Notes under the pieces: generated by a model | The model's database searches: none | What the model saw: the letters and a program-made list of their open reading frames with translations, nothing else | What the model was told of the DNA's origin: nothing | Source: Alligator mississippiensis | Taxonomy: Eukaryota; Chordata; Crocodylia; Alligatoridae | NCBI RefSeq assembly: GCF_030867095.1 | Contig: NC_081824.1 | Coordinates: 87,339,882 to 87,403,881, forward strand | Direction of reading: 5' to 3' | Length of the DNA stretch: 64,000 bases | In this document: positions 22,584-33,729 of the stretch, one piece after another | Numbering within the stretch: position 1 is the stretch's first letter | Layout: each line of letters opens with the position of its first letter | Program-made: the position numbers and the translations under genes

Positions 22584-25200
22584 AATCATACAAAATTAAG
22601 GTTAGAAGGGACCTCAGGAGGTCATCTGGTCACAACCCTCTGCTTGAAACAGGACTATCTCCAACTATATCACCCCAGCAAAAGCTTTGCATAACCATGT
22701 CTTAAAAACCTCAAAGGATGGAGATTCCACCACCTCTCTGGATAACCTGTTCCAGTATTTTACTACTCTCCTCATGAGAAAGTTTATCTTAATCTTTAAC
22801 CTAAACTCCCCTTGCTGCAACTTGAGACCATCTGCTACTACTGAGAACAGTCTACTTTTAAATCCCCTCTCAGTCTTCTCTTCTGAAGACCAAATAAGCC
22901 TAATTCCCTCAGCCTCTCCTCATAAGTCACATGCCTCAGCCCCCTAACCCTCCAATGTAATTTCAGAGCTCCTGGACTTTCCATTGGCCTCCACTAGACC
23001 GTCTCCAATTTGTCAGAATCCTTTGTATAGTGCAGGATGCAACAGTACTCCAGATATGGCCTTACCAGTAGGAATAATCACTTCTTTGCTGACAGTGCTT
23101 CTACTAATGAAGCCCAGTTAGCCTTCTTCATAACAAAGGCACACTGTTGGCTCGTGTTCAGCTCATTGTCTGCTTCAACCCTCAGGTTCTTTTCTGCAGA
23201 GCTGCTGCTTAGCCAGTTGGTCCCTAGCCTGTGCTGGTGCATGGGATTTTTCAATCCTAAGTAGAGAACTTTGCATTTGTTCTTCTTGAGCCTCATGAGA
23301 TTTTCTTGGGGGTCCAATCCTCCAATTTGTTGAGGTCTCCCACTGAATCCTAGCTGTATCCTACAGTGTGTCATTTGGAAACTTGCTGAGGGTGCATGCC
23401 ATCCCATCTTCCAGATCGCTAAGGCAGATATTGAACAAAATGAGCCCCAGAACCTCTGGGACACTCCACTTGGTACCATTTGCCAACTAGGCCCCTAGCC
23501 ATTGTTTACTACCCTTTGAGACTAGCAAACCAGCCAGCTTTCTGTCCACCATACAGTCCATTAATTCAACTTATACTTCCTTAGCTTGCTTGCTAGAGTG
23601 TTGTGGGAGACCTTATCAAAAGCCTTGCTGAAGTCAATGTATGTTACATTCATTGCTCTCCCCACATCCAATCATCTTAGAGAAGGCAATCAGGTTGGTC
23701 AGGCATGACTTGCCCTTGGTGAATCCATACTGACAGTTCCTAATCACCTTCTTCTACAAGTGCTTAGAAATGGATTCCCTAGGGACCAACTCCATGATCT
23801 TTCTAAGGACCGAGGTGAGGCTGACTGGTCTGTAGCTCCCCAGACCCTCCTTCTTTCCTTTTCTAAAGAAGGGCACTATATTTGCTTTTTTTCTAATCAT
23901 CTGGGATCTCTCCCAATTTCCATGATTTTTCAAATATAATGGCCAGCAGCTCTGCAATTACATTGGGGAGTTCCCTCAGCACCCAGAAGTGCATCACATC
24001 TGGCCCCATGGACTTGTACATGTCCAGCTTTTCTAAATAGTCCCCAACCTGTTCTTTTGTCACTATTGACTACTCACCTTCTCCCAAAACTGTGCTGCCC
24101 GGTGCAGTAGTCTGGAGATTGACCTTGCCTGTGAAGACCGAGGTAAAAAAAGGCATTATTTCAGCCTTTTCTGCATCATCTGTTACTAGGTTGCTTCCGC
24201 CATTAAGTAAAATCACACTTTCCCCTGATCTTCCTCTTGTTGCCAACATACTTATAGAAATCCTTCATGTTCCTTGCTAGCTGTATCTCCAATTGCACTT
24301 TAAATTTTCCTGATTTTATCCCTGCACACCTGAGCAATACTCTTATACTCCTCCCTATTCATCTGTCCAATTTCTACTTCTTGTAAGCTTCCTTTTTGTG
24401 TTTGATCTCACTGGAGAGTTCCCTGCGATGCCAAGCTGGTCTTCTGCCATACTTGTGAGTTATCCTACACATCAGGATTGTTTGCTCCTGTGCCTTCAGT
24501 AGGGTTGCTTTAAAGTGTAACCAGTTCTCCTGGGCTCTGTTCCCCCTCAGACTGGCTTCCAAAAGGGATCCTACCCATCAGTTTCCTGAGTGAGTTGAAG
24601 TCTGTTTCTCAGGGTCTTTTCACTGCTACTCTCCTTCCTTCTTTTCCTTAGGATCCTGAACTGAATCATCTTGTCATCACTGGTGTCCAAGTTGGTATCT
24701 ACTTTTACACTCCTTACCAATTCTTCCCTGTTTGTGAGCAGCAGGTCAAGAAGAGCATGGCCCCTAGTTGGCCTCTCCAATACTTGTACTGGGAAGTTGT
24801 TCCCACCACTCTCCAAACCTTCCTGGATTGCTTGTGCGCTGCTGTATGCTCTCTCAGCAGATGTCAGGGTGATAGAAGTTACCCATGAAAACCAGGGCCT
24901 GTGACTGGGAAGCTTCCACTAGCTGTTTGAAGAAAGCCTCATTCACCTCATCCTCCTGGTCTGGTGGTCTAAAGCAGACACCCACCACATTATCACCTGT
25001 GTTGTTTCCCCCTCTGACCCTAACCAATTGATTTTCAAACAGATATTTCTCCAGTTTCATACTGGCGATCTGAGCAATATACAGCTCTTTTACATAAAGT
25101 ACAACTCTGCCTCCTCTTCTCCCTTACCTGTGCTTCCTGGACAGTTTGTACCCATCCATGACAGTGCTCCAGTTATGCAAGCTGTCCCACCAAGGGTCTT
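22584..25200 (-). mobile_element. CR1 LINE, 2.6 kb, with endonuclease and reverse transcriptase
   Basis: Read on the minus strand, this is one CR1 copy. The endonuclease begins near 25190 (MDGYKLSRKHR, GRRGG.VVLYVKE), then GDNVVGVCFRPPDQEDEVNEA and LVFMGNFYHPDIC, then RGHALLDLLLTNREELV. The reverse transcriptase follows: KKANIVPFF near 23880, SYRPVSLTSVLRKIMELV near 23800, then NKCKVLYLGLKNPMHQHRLG near 23250. The 3' end at 22584 shows the typical 'agaagggacctcaggaggtcat' tail on the plus strand. The 5' end is truncated inside the endonuclease. The copy has several frameshifts and stops and is dead. A full CR1 is about 4.5 kb, so ORF1 and the start of ORF2 are missing. Confidence 0.9.
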
Positions 25201-25268
25201 GTTTTTATGGTTTTAAGTTTACCATTTAGAGACAATATAAGGCTGTGGTTATCCTGCCATTCTCTTGG

Positions 25269-25332
25269 CAAAATATATATATATATGGAAAAAAACAAAA
25301 CAAAACAAAAACAAAACAAAACACACAAACCT
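25269..25332 (+). repeat. AT dinucleotide run followed by (AAAAC)n
   Basis: A short (AT)n run is followed by about 40 bases of aaaac repeats. Confidence 0.9.
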
Positions 25333-25901
25333 TCATTTTTTCCTCTACAAGAAAACTCTGCTGCTCAAAAACTTGAACTTGCTTTAATTATCTGAATCAT
25401 GGTGCTATCTACTGTAAAAAACAAGTAGTTACATGAAATTTACAGAAATTTGTATTAAAAAAAAAAAAATCATCGAGAATGGGAAAATTAAAGAATTATT
25501 AAAATCATTCACCAAAATGTTTTTACTTCAGTTAATCAGTGTACAGTGGTTACTGAGAATTGTTACTATGTACAGTGATTAATGAGAAATTATTGACGAC
25601 AGGAGATGTTTTTAGGTAACCTTTTTCTGCATTGACCACTGTGACAGCATCTTGACCAGGCCAAACCCCCAAAAAACAAACAGCGCCTGCGTGATCTCTC
25701 CAGTCCTTTATGAGCTGCAGTCGCTTGCTCACAAAGCCCCGATCCTGCTGCATCTCCTTTCTTGTCTGCTATATCTATGTTCTTCAGTTTGGGAGGCAAG
25801 GAGCAGAGATGGTGTGCTATCTCATTGGGTGTGGTGTTCGCCAGGGTTCTCCCTCTCCTTTTTCCATCCTGAGCTCATGGGTTGTTCTCCCTCTTGGGTT
25901 C

Positions 25902-25920
25902 ATTTTTTTTTTTTTTTTTT
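25902..25920 (+). repeat. Poly(T) run
   Basis: A run of about 19 T in otherwise unremarkable sequence. Confidence 0.9.
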
Positions 25921-26175
25921 AAATCTCCTTCCTTGATTGTCAAGCCTTCTTGCATCTGTAAACTTCATTGGGGTCTCAATCTGCTAGCCTTAGCCCTTTT
26001 TCTTTGCCTGGGGACTATTAGCTCAAGGTCCATTGTTTTGGTTTTGGCTTCTGGGCCCAGCCCCATCTCTGCCATTCTCAGGCACTGTTTGGCTCTAGAC
26101 CCTCAGGTCTCATCTCCAGCACTTCTAGGACAGCACTGGAACCTCCACCTCCCCAATATCCCAAACCTAAACCAC

Positions 26176-26440
26176 AGGTTTAGTTCATAGATTCAATAGA
26201 TGTTAGGGGCTGGAAGGGACCTCTTGAGATCATCAGGTCCAGCCCCTCTGTGCTTGGGCAGGAAAAACTGTTGGGGTAGATGACCCCAGCAATGTGGGCA
26301 TCCAGACGTTTCTTGAAGATATCCAGAGTAAGTGATTGTACCACCCCTGGAGGGAGTCTATTCCAGACCCTGGACACTTGAGTCCATAATTTGGTGTCAT
26401 CTGTGAACTTTGCCAGTCTGCTTTTAACACCCAAAACTAT
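26176..26440 (-). mobile_element. CR1 LINE 3' fragment with internal deletion
   Basis: On the minus strand the frame reads SRLAKFTDDTKLW (middle of the CR1 reverse transcriptase) joined almost directly to SRVWNRLPPGVVQ and LDIFKKRLDAHIAGV (the C-terminal end). Several hundred residues that normally separate them are absent. The tail near 26185-26235 is CR1-like. Confidence 0.8.
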
Positions 26441-27065
26441 TGTGCACACAAGGCAAACAGTGTGAATTAAAACCAATCAGGAATCTTATCGGGGGTAAGG
26501 CACAATGCCACATGTATTGGAACACAAAACAGGCAACGTGAAAAGAATAAAGAACAGTAAGGTTATTTGCTTCACTCATTCATTCATACAAAAGAAACAA
26601 GCACGTACACAGATAGTTAGACAGTGTTACCAAGTTCTAAAATCGCTCAGGTCAGTCCGGTGGCCAGCCAGACCAACCATGAAGGATGGAGTCTGGTCTT
26701 GTTGGACGCACCCAAAACTCTTTCTTGCAGGTGGAAAGACCCAAAGCCTTGACTTTGTGCTCATTCTATATAGTAATAGCTATTCATACAGGCCTATGGA
26801 TTCCACCAAGTCAGACATGAAGGTCATTCTCCTTGTCCTGTTGGCAGGCTGGGATTGGTAGGACATGATCTTTTGGCTTTGTGGTCTGCAGTCTTCAGGG
26901 GGGTCATTGCTTGCAGTCTTCAGCTGCCAGGGTGAAGCATGATCTAGTATTTGGTAATCCTTAACTACTGACTTGACAATCGCTGCAGTCTTTAGCCATT
27001 AAACCACAGAAGGCTATTTTCACCTGCTGCAAGATGACTGTCTTCTTTCACATTGTCACATATAT
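26441..27065 (-). mobile_element. Possible solo LTR or LTR fragment
   Basis: The minus strand starts near TGTGACAATGTG and includes a TATA-like actatatagaat about 300 bases in, followed by a pyrimidine-rich stretch. These are only suggestive of an LTR. No target duplication or matching second LTR was found, so the call is weak. Confidence 0.2.
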
Positions 27066-27399
27066 ACATATATCATTCATTTTTTCATTACCTCTTCCCA
27101 CATAAGCCAGACATACCACAAACATTACACAAGCATTTTCCTTATACTAAATTTAAGTTCTAAAATCATGAGACCAATAGGTCAAATATATAAAAAAAAA
27201 AAAATCATAAGACCAATAGGAAAAATATATTTATGCTGTGCAATAGGAAAATTTAAAATAGATAGTTAATTCCAGAACACTAATAATGACTGATCAAAAT
27301 ATTATAAAAAGTAAATCATAAAAAGATCAAGTTAATCTTAATGGCTAAATATTTCATTATATTAAAAAAAAAAAACAAACCACATACCAAAAAACAAAG

Positions 27400-27870
27400 T
27401 AAGCAATAAAAGCAATGATAGTTATTGCAATATTACAAAACCAACTAAATAAATAGATTCCATAAAGAAGGCAAACAAAAGAAAGCAAGGAACTAAGCAT
27501 CCACTTAGCACCCACAAATTCCAGTCTCTGGTAATATGCAAAAAAAGAAAAAAGTTTAAAAAAATTAAAAACAGTGTTCTTTCCAACATTAATCTCTCTC
27601 TAGGCAGTAAAGCCTCACCTGTAAGCTTTTCCTTGCTTAGCAGTTTCTCTCTCAGCTTCCTTGTGGCTGGGTCATCACACTTCTGTTTCAAGAACTCCAA
27701 GCTCAAGCTGACTCCAGTCCCACAAAGATACTTTCCCCTCTCTTCCCCCCCCCCCCCCAATCTCCTCCAGTTGGGGTTTAAGTAGCCAGGTGTCTCTCTT
27801 CCCTTTCCTAGGCTCTGAGCACCTGTGAACAAGCTGCTAATCATTTAATTGCTGCCCCCTGTTGCATCTT
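27400..27870 (-). other. Unclassified block with a 140-residue open frame
   Basis: On the minus strand a frame of 140 codons (27422-27844) runs through a GC-moderate block with a poly(C) run near 27750. A TATA-like 'ctacttaaac' and a donor-like ACAG|GTGAG also lie there. The protein matches nothing I know, and its C-terminal third is hydrophobic. It is most likely the leader of a decayed retroelement or chance. Confidence 0.2.
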
Positions 27871-30805
27871 TAAAGAGACCTCCTTTTTTAACTTCATCTG
27901 TGTCACTTCTTAGCTCTCTTGCCTCTACCCTCCTTGTCTCTCTTTCCCCTAAAATCAGTAACAGGGTAAGGGTTTCCTGTTATAGCCATAGATCCACTTC
28001 AGTAATATTTCTGTACTTACTCCTTCCTTTTCTAGTGTTCCTTTAGATCAACTTTTCAATTTTGAGACATCTGCTTATGAAAAGAAAGACTAGAACATCA
28101 TTTCACTACTTCCTCTTTGGATATATGTCTTGATAAAGAAGAAAGCAATGAAGTAGCTGACTTTTAAATAACAGTCTTACTATGTTCTGTCCCCTTGCTA
28201 TACCTAGTATACAAGCATAATAGTGAGTATGGAGCATAAGAAGCAGTCATCTTGTATTGATACAAAACAAATGGAGATTAGCAGTAAGGCTTGGAATGTG
28301 TGGAATTGTTCTCTATATTTCTGATAAACTTGTGATCATTCTCTGTCTATTTCTACACTGGATATTATTTTTGAGGAAGAATGTGTGGAAAAAATCATAC
28401 TGCTGCTTCTTTGCCCTGCAACTTGTGTTCACATGTAAGTACAAAGTGTGTCTAAAATGATGCTAAATCAGAGTGATAGCATTTCACTCTAATATTTTGC
28501 ATTTTTCCCCACAGGACTATGATAAATCAGATTCTGACAGACTTACCAGTCCAGAACAACCTTTTCACCAACATCTTATATTTAGGACCTGGTATGATCC
28601 ATTCTGCCCACTGTCTCTTTCCAGCTTCAAAATGCTTCCCAGCATAAAAGCAAGTATAGCAAACTGAAAAGGTCTTTTGCCCTTCTCTTCAGTTTGCCCC
28701 CACAAGCAGTCTCAGACCAGTACTGTTTCTCAGTCTAGCTGGGTCTAGGTTTTAACGTGTTTTCCACTCCACTCTGTACTTCTTGTTCCTCCTGTCCTAT
28801 CTTCTTCTTATAGCTCTTTCTGTCTCTAGCTTTCATTCCCTGGGATTTTGCTCTTTTGACTTTCCTGTACTCAATTGAATTTTTCCCTCTGCCTGGCCAA
28901 GTTTCCTGCCCACATGTATTAAGAGAGATAAATGTTCCTCTCAACTTCTTTTACCCCTTTTCTTTGCCTGTCTGACACTGGTATATCCCACTGCAGAGGT
29001 TTTGGCTACTAGAGGGTCATTTCATTAAACTGCTTCTCTGTTGAGTGAGCATCAAGAAAATAAATAATAATAAAAAACAGTTCCTGTTTCAGACAGATGG
29101 TGCTTCTTTAAATGCAGAGAAACAGTCAATTAACCTTTCTTATGTTACATTGTTTTTCTCCAAATATACATTTTCTGTTGATAGCTAATTATTATTTTAA
29201 CACGTGTGAAGCTTGCAGAATTGCTCTTTCTAGTTACTGCCTAGCACAAACAAGGGAAGAGATATTTATAAAAATAATTTGGAAAAATTAAGATTGTGCA
29301 TAAGGGATGATTAATGTCATTTACTTGTCTTCGTCCTAGATGATGGCAAGTGACATCATAGCAACAATTATTATGTGTAGCATGACTTACAGGAAGCCAG
29401 AAATAATAATAATAATTAAGAATGCAATACTGTGCATTCTTAATGTAAAACATTTTCTCTTTTTGGAAAAGGGCATACTCCTTCATGAATGGATCACGCT
29501 AGATGAATATTAGTCATGATTCTGTTGAATTGATTGTGTGATTTCTTGTTTTAACCACATACAAATGATAGTTTCGACAACTATTTCCATAATTTACAAC
29601 GTATTTTGAGCTTATTACTACAACTATTTTTGGCTGTTGCTTTTTAAATTATTAAAAAAAATAAATCAAACTAACCTCAGCTTTTATTCTTCTTCTTGTA
29701 ATGCCTTCCTTCCCCCCATCCATACACTAGCATTATGATTTGTAGTTCTTAATAGTGATGTCTTTGCCCCATAAAAGGCCAAAGTGAATTTGGATCTTTG
29801 TTTCAGGCTCTTAGTTAACACTTGTCAGTGTGGACCACCACTGACCAGTTCTTACATGAAATGTATCCAGTCTTTCTCATCTGGAGGAAGAGATGATTAT
29901 ATCTGAGGCCTTGAAAGTGGGGGGGGGGGAAGAGGTTCTCTCCAGGGAAAAATATTAAAGACACTTCTGCTGACCTACTACTCTGCTTATTCCTTAACTC
30001 CTCCCATTCTTCTTAGCAGGAGCAGGAACAAAAATGCTTTGATCTCCCTCTGCAGATATTGTGATAATGGGTGTAGCACAAGAGTTGAGTAGCTCAGTTC
30101 AGAATGCATCAGCATCTGAAACAGCCTGGTCACATAATCTGATTACAGTTTTAGAAAAATTCCTCTTCACAATTCATAGAAAATTTTACTATTTCTTATA
30201 ATCTTTCACATTTTTGTCTTTTTGTACGCTGGAATGGGCAGCTTTTGTGCAAAACAGAGCTCAACATGTTTGGTCAGGCACCCCCCAGCTGACCACTTTT
30301 ACTTTTGCTGCTGGCTTTAGCTAAAGACCCACTGTTAAGTGTCCTCACCTTTGCTGCAGCTGAGTTAAGACCATAGCACCACCACCCTGGGCTTGGAAGA
30401 GAAGTGAAAGAAACAGAGTTAAACAAATAAACTGCTACTTAGCTTTTCACTGGTTTCATGCTTCCAGCTTGGCAAGGCTTCTCCCAGGCTTTACTTGCCC
30501 TGTAGCTTCTTATCTTTCAGAGGCTTTGAGGGTCTGCAGGACTTGTACAAACAAGCAAATGAACAAAAGAGAAGTTGCACTCACAGTCCCTTCCTGCAGC
30601 TGCTAGACCTCCCTAACCTCAAGTTCTGGGAAGCCTTGGTTTCTGCTGGTGCAGCCAGTAAGGCTGCTTTCAGCATCCTTTTATTTTCCCCCCCCCCTGG
30701 TTCATGTGGTTGGCTCTCCCTCGTTCTTCACACCTGGGTTAGCTCCCTTGATGGGAGGTTTGCCTCTACTGAGTCCCTCCAGCTTAGTGGTGGGTGTTGG
30801 GGAAT
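27871..30805. other. Intergenic DNA, no gene seen
   Basis: AT-rich sequence with no supported gene. An (ATA)n-like patch lies at 29402-29417 and a G run near 29920. Confidence 0.5.
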
Positions 30806-31038
30806 TAGGGTCACGATATGTCTGGGTTTCCCTGGACATATCCTCTTTTTTTGGCCTCTTGTCCTCCTGTCCAGGCAGGTTTTTAAAATGCAAGCAAATG
30901 TCCAAGTTTTTGCTCTGCCTCTGGCTTTTCCTCGGCTCTTGCAGCGTGGCTGCTTGGGGCTGCATGGCAAGGTGATTGGCTGTTGGGGGATCAAGTGCTC
31001 TGCGCATGGGCACTGGCACCTGCTCAGAGATAAGAGAG

Positions 31039-31090
<52 letters not shown>

Positions 31091-31961
31091 CGCACGCGCG
31101 TGCAAGCTGTGTGGGTAGCAGGGTTGGGGGGGGGCAGGGGCTGCGAGTCAGGAGTGAGGGGCACCAACAGGGTTGGGGCAGCATTGGGCTGTGGGATGGG
31201 AGTAGGCTCAGGGATCCCTACCCTGTGGCTCTACCCCCAGGAGCCCTGAGCATGCCAGGTGCCCCTTGCCTTCTTGGCAGCATTGGGCAGCACAACTCCA
31301 TGCTGCCACCCTCCCTGCTGCTACCGGCGGTGAGTCACTATGGCAATGTAGGGCTTCCAGGGGAAAGGCAGCAGGGAAGGGAGCCCCAAGCCTGTATCAG
31401 GCAGCATGAATCCACCCCAACACTGCGCACAATTTTTGGGGGGGGATGTGCTGTCCATGCCCTCTTAGGGGATTCCCACACAGAAGCAGAGACCTGACCC
31501 CCCACATCCCCCATGCCCTCTGGATGAGCTGTCTATGGCTATCCCACTCCTTCCCCTGGCCCTGTGGCCCCATGCGCTTCCCTGGATGAGCAGTACCCCC
31601 AGCCCCTGCCCCACTACCTCCCTCACCATGGAGGCCTCAATCTGCCCCCCATGCACCCTCCCCACCACACCCTTCCCTCCATAGACTTACCTGCAGGGAG
31701 CTGCATTTCAGGCTGTCCATCTATCTTCCAGGCCATGTCCATGTGTGTGAGTGCCTACATGCACATGGCACCCCTGCATTCTGCTCCTAGCAGTCCTGTG
31801 CAGGCTTGACTGTTGACCACCTGCAAGGGGAAACCCAGATCCCTGCGTGATGCTGTGAATCCAGGACAAATGATGTCCCAGAGTTGTGCAGCCTAGGACT
31901 GGGACTTAATAATCTCATTCCGGGATTGTCCTGCCCAATTAGGGATGGGTGGTTACCCTAC
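30806..31961. mobile_element. Possible DNA transposon remnant with TAGGGT ends
   Basis: The left end (tagggtcacgatatgtctgg) and the reverse complement of the right end (tagggtaaccacccatccct) start alike, and both are followed by 'ccaggacaaat'-type sequence. The same end style is seen in the small MITE at 38983-39261. There is no clear target duplication. The GC-rich interior yields long open frames on both strands that look accidental. Confidence 0.35.
31042..31102 (+). repeat. (GT)n with adjoining GC steps
   Basis: About 60 bases of alternating purine-pyrimidine: (TG)n, then cgcgcg, then tgtgtgtgtg, then cgcacgcgcg. Confidence 0.95.
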
Positions 31962-31998
31962 TCCACATCCATAGTAACAAGGCCAGGCCCTGTTACAA

Positions 31999-32026
31999 TT
32001 TATTTATTTATTTATTTATTTATTTT
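31999..32026 (+). repeat. (TTTA)n microsatellite
   Basis: Seven tetranucleotide units of TTTA. Confidence 0.95.
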
Positions 32027-33729
32027 ACCATAAACTTTTATTTATTTCCTTTTGGAACAAATTCATCCTTAAATGGAGTTCATGTGAAAAAAAATTTGAG
32101 TCTCGGCCCTTAAGTTGCTTTTAAGGTTGATTTTTATTGCTTTGTTTTAATGCAGTACAAAAATTTGGAGACAGGGTGCATGTAAAGACTAATATTCTAA
32201 TTGCCAAAATAATCTTAGAATTCTTTCTAAATTACACTAAACTTTTCAAATTCATTACTTCTGCTAAACATGACTTTCTCCATAGTTGCCAAATGTGCCA
32301 TCACATTGTTTCAGATTTTGACCTTTGGAGATGTCCTACTCTTCCAATGCAGTAACATAATTTTGCATGTCACTAATAAGACCACTGTAGGTGTGCAATT
32401 TGAGAAGCATTCAGTTTGAATTTCTTAGAGATGTACCCAAGAACACATTTGCCAAAGGTATCAGTGCTATGTTCAAAAACACGTTAATTCTAATTATTGT
32501 CGATTATTTTTGGAAGAAATTACAAGGCATGGCAAAACATGTGACCAGACATTGTTTGCAATGCATAACGTCTCCAATGTTTATATACTGGCAATATATT
32601 TAGTTTTTAAGTTTAAATGGAGCCCAATACAGACAAAAATGATCTTTTTTGTATAAGATAAAGTCTAAGTTCAATCGTTGATATTTGAATATTGTGAATT
32701 GGTTATTTCCCTTGGGATACTGTCATCTGGATACCTAGGTCTTCATTTCCCTTCAGTCATAAATAGTCTGCATCAGGTCTGTTATGTGACATTATATATT
32801 CATAGAGTGAGGTATAGAAAGGGGAAGAGAAGCAAATTTCAAGGTCAAAAATGATAGTCTATAGTATTTGCTACACCTAAAACTTCAGGTCGAAACTGAT
32901 TTTTCTAATACTTGAGATAACTGCATATATGGCCATTCAACTATTCTTCAGCAAATCAAATTCATCAATAATAGATATTCTTTGTAGAACAAAATATCCA
33001 TACATTTCCTCAAATGGTATATCTGAGAAACTAAAAGACTGGTTCAGCAAAGCATTTATTTGGTAAATGCTTAACTTTAAGCACATGCTTAAGTCCCATG
33101 TCTGCAATGGCTTAGATATTTTCCCTAGTCATGCCTATGCCTTTTTTCTGTTCACAAAGAAATATAAATAAAATATAATTCTCTCTCTCTTTCTCCCCTA
33201 ACCAATAAATGAGCAAGATCTCAGAGAAAGATGAAGGATGCCAAGGAACACTTAAAATGCTTAATATGATATGAAAAAGACCCCTGTTTGATAAATAGGA
33301 GTTTGCATGACAAAATATTTTATTTTTCTATACTCCTGTCTCCATTATTTAACTTCTGGTTTCATTGCTAAAAAGATTTGTTATTTTGCCAGTTTATATG
33401 ACTTTCAGTATACATAAAATACATATTATAGTGGAACATGCCGTAAGTTATATTTTCATATACTAAGAATGACTTTATGTAACTGGAAAACAATGTGTGT
33501 TTGATTAGTGGTGTGATTTCCTTACCTTCCTGAAATGAATTTAAAATATTTTGTATAATCTAATGAAAATAATTTTCAGGGTGTATTAGGAGCTTATATG
33601 CTTTAGGTAGACTTTCATTCCTGTCCAGAAAGCCAACACAATGTCAGTGCATGACTTAAAATCAATGCAAAGCTCCTTATATCCTTGACAATTGTACTTT
33701 GTGGGTAGTTAATATGCACTGCTTGGCTT
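32027..33729. other. AT-rich intergenic DNA, no gene seen
   Basis: No supported gene or repeat. Confidence 0.5.

Noticed and set aside
21455-26440. Host gene with reverse-transcriptase-like domain
   Set aside because: The frames are ordinary CR1 LINE pieces with 3' tails and many interruptions.
30495-31497. 207- and 173-codon frames near the (GT)n tract
   Set aside because: The Cys-Val runs come from translating the GT repeat, and the rest lies in a probable transposon remnant.
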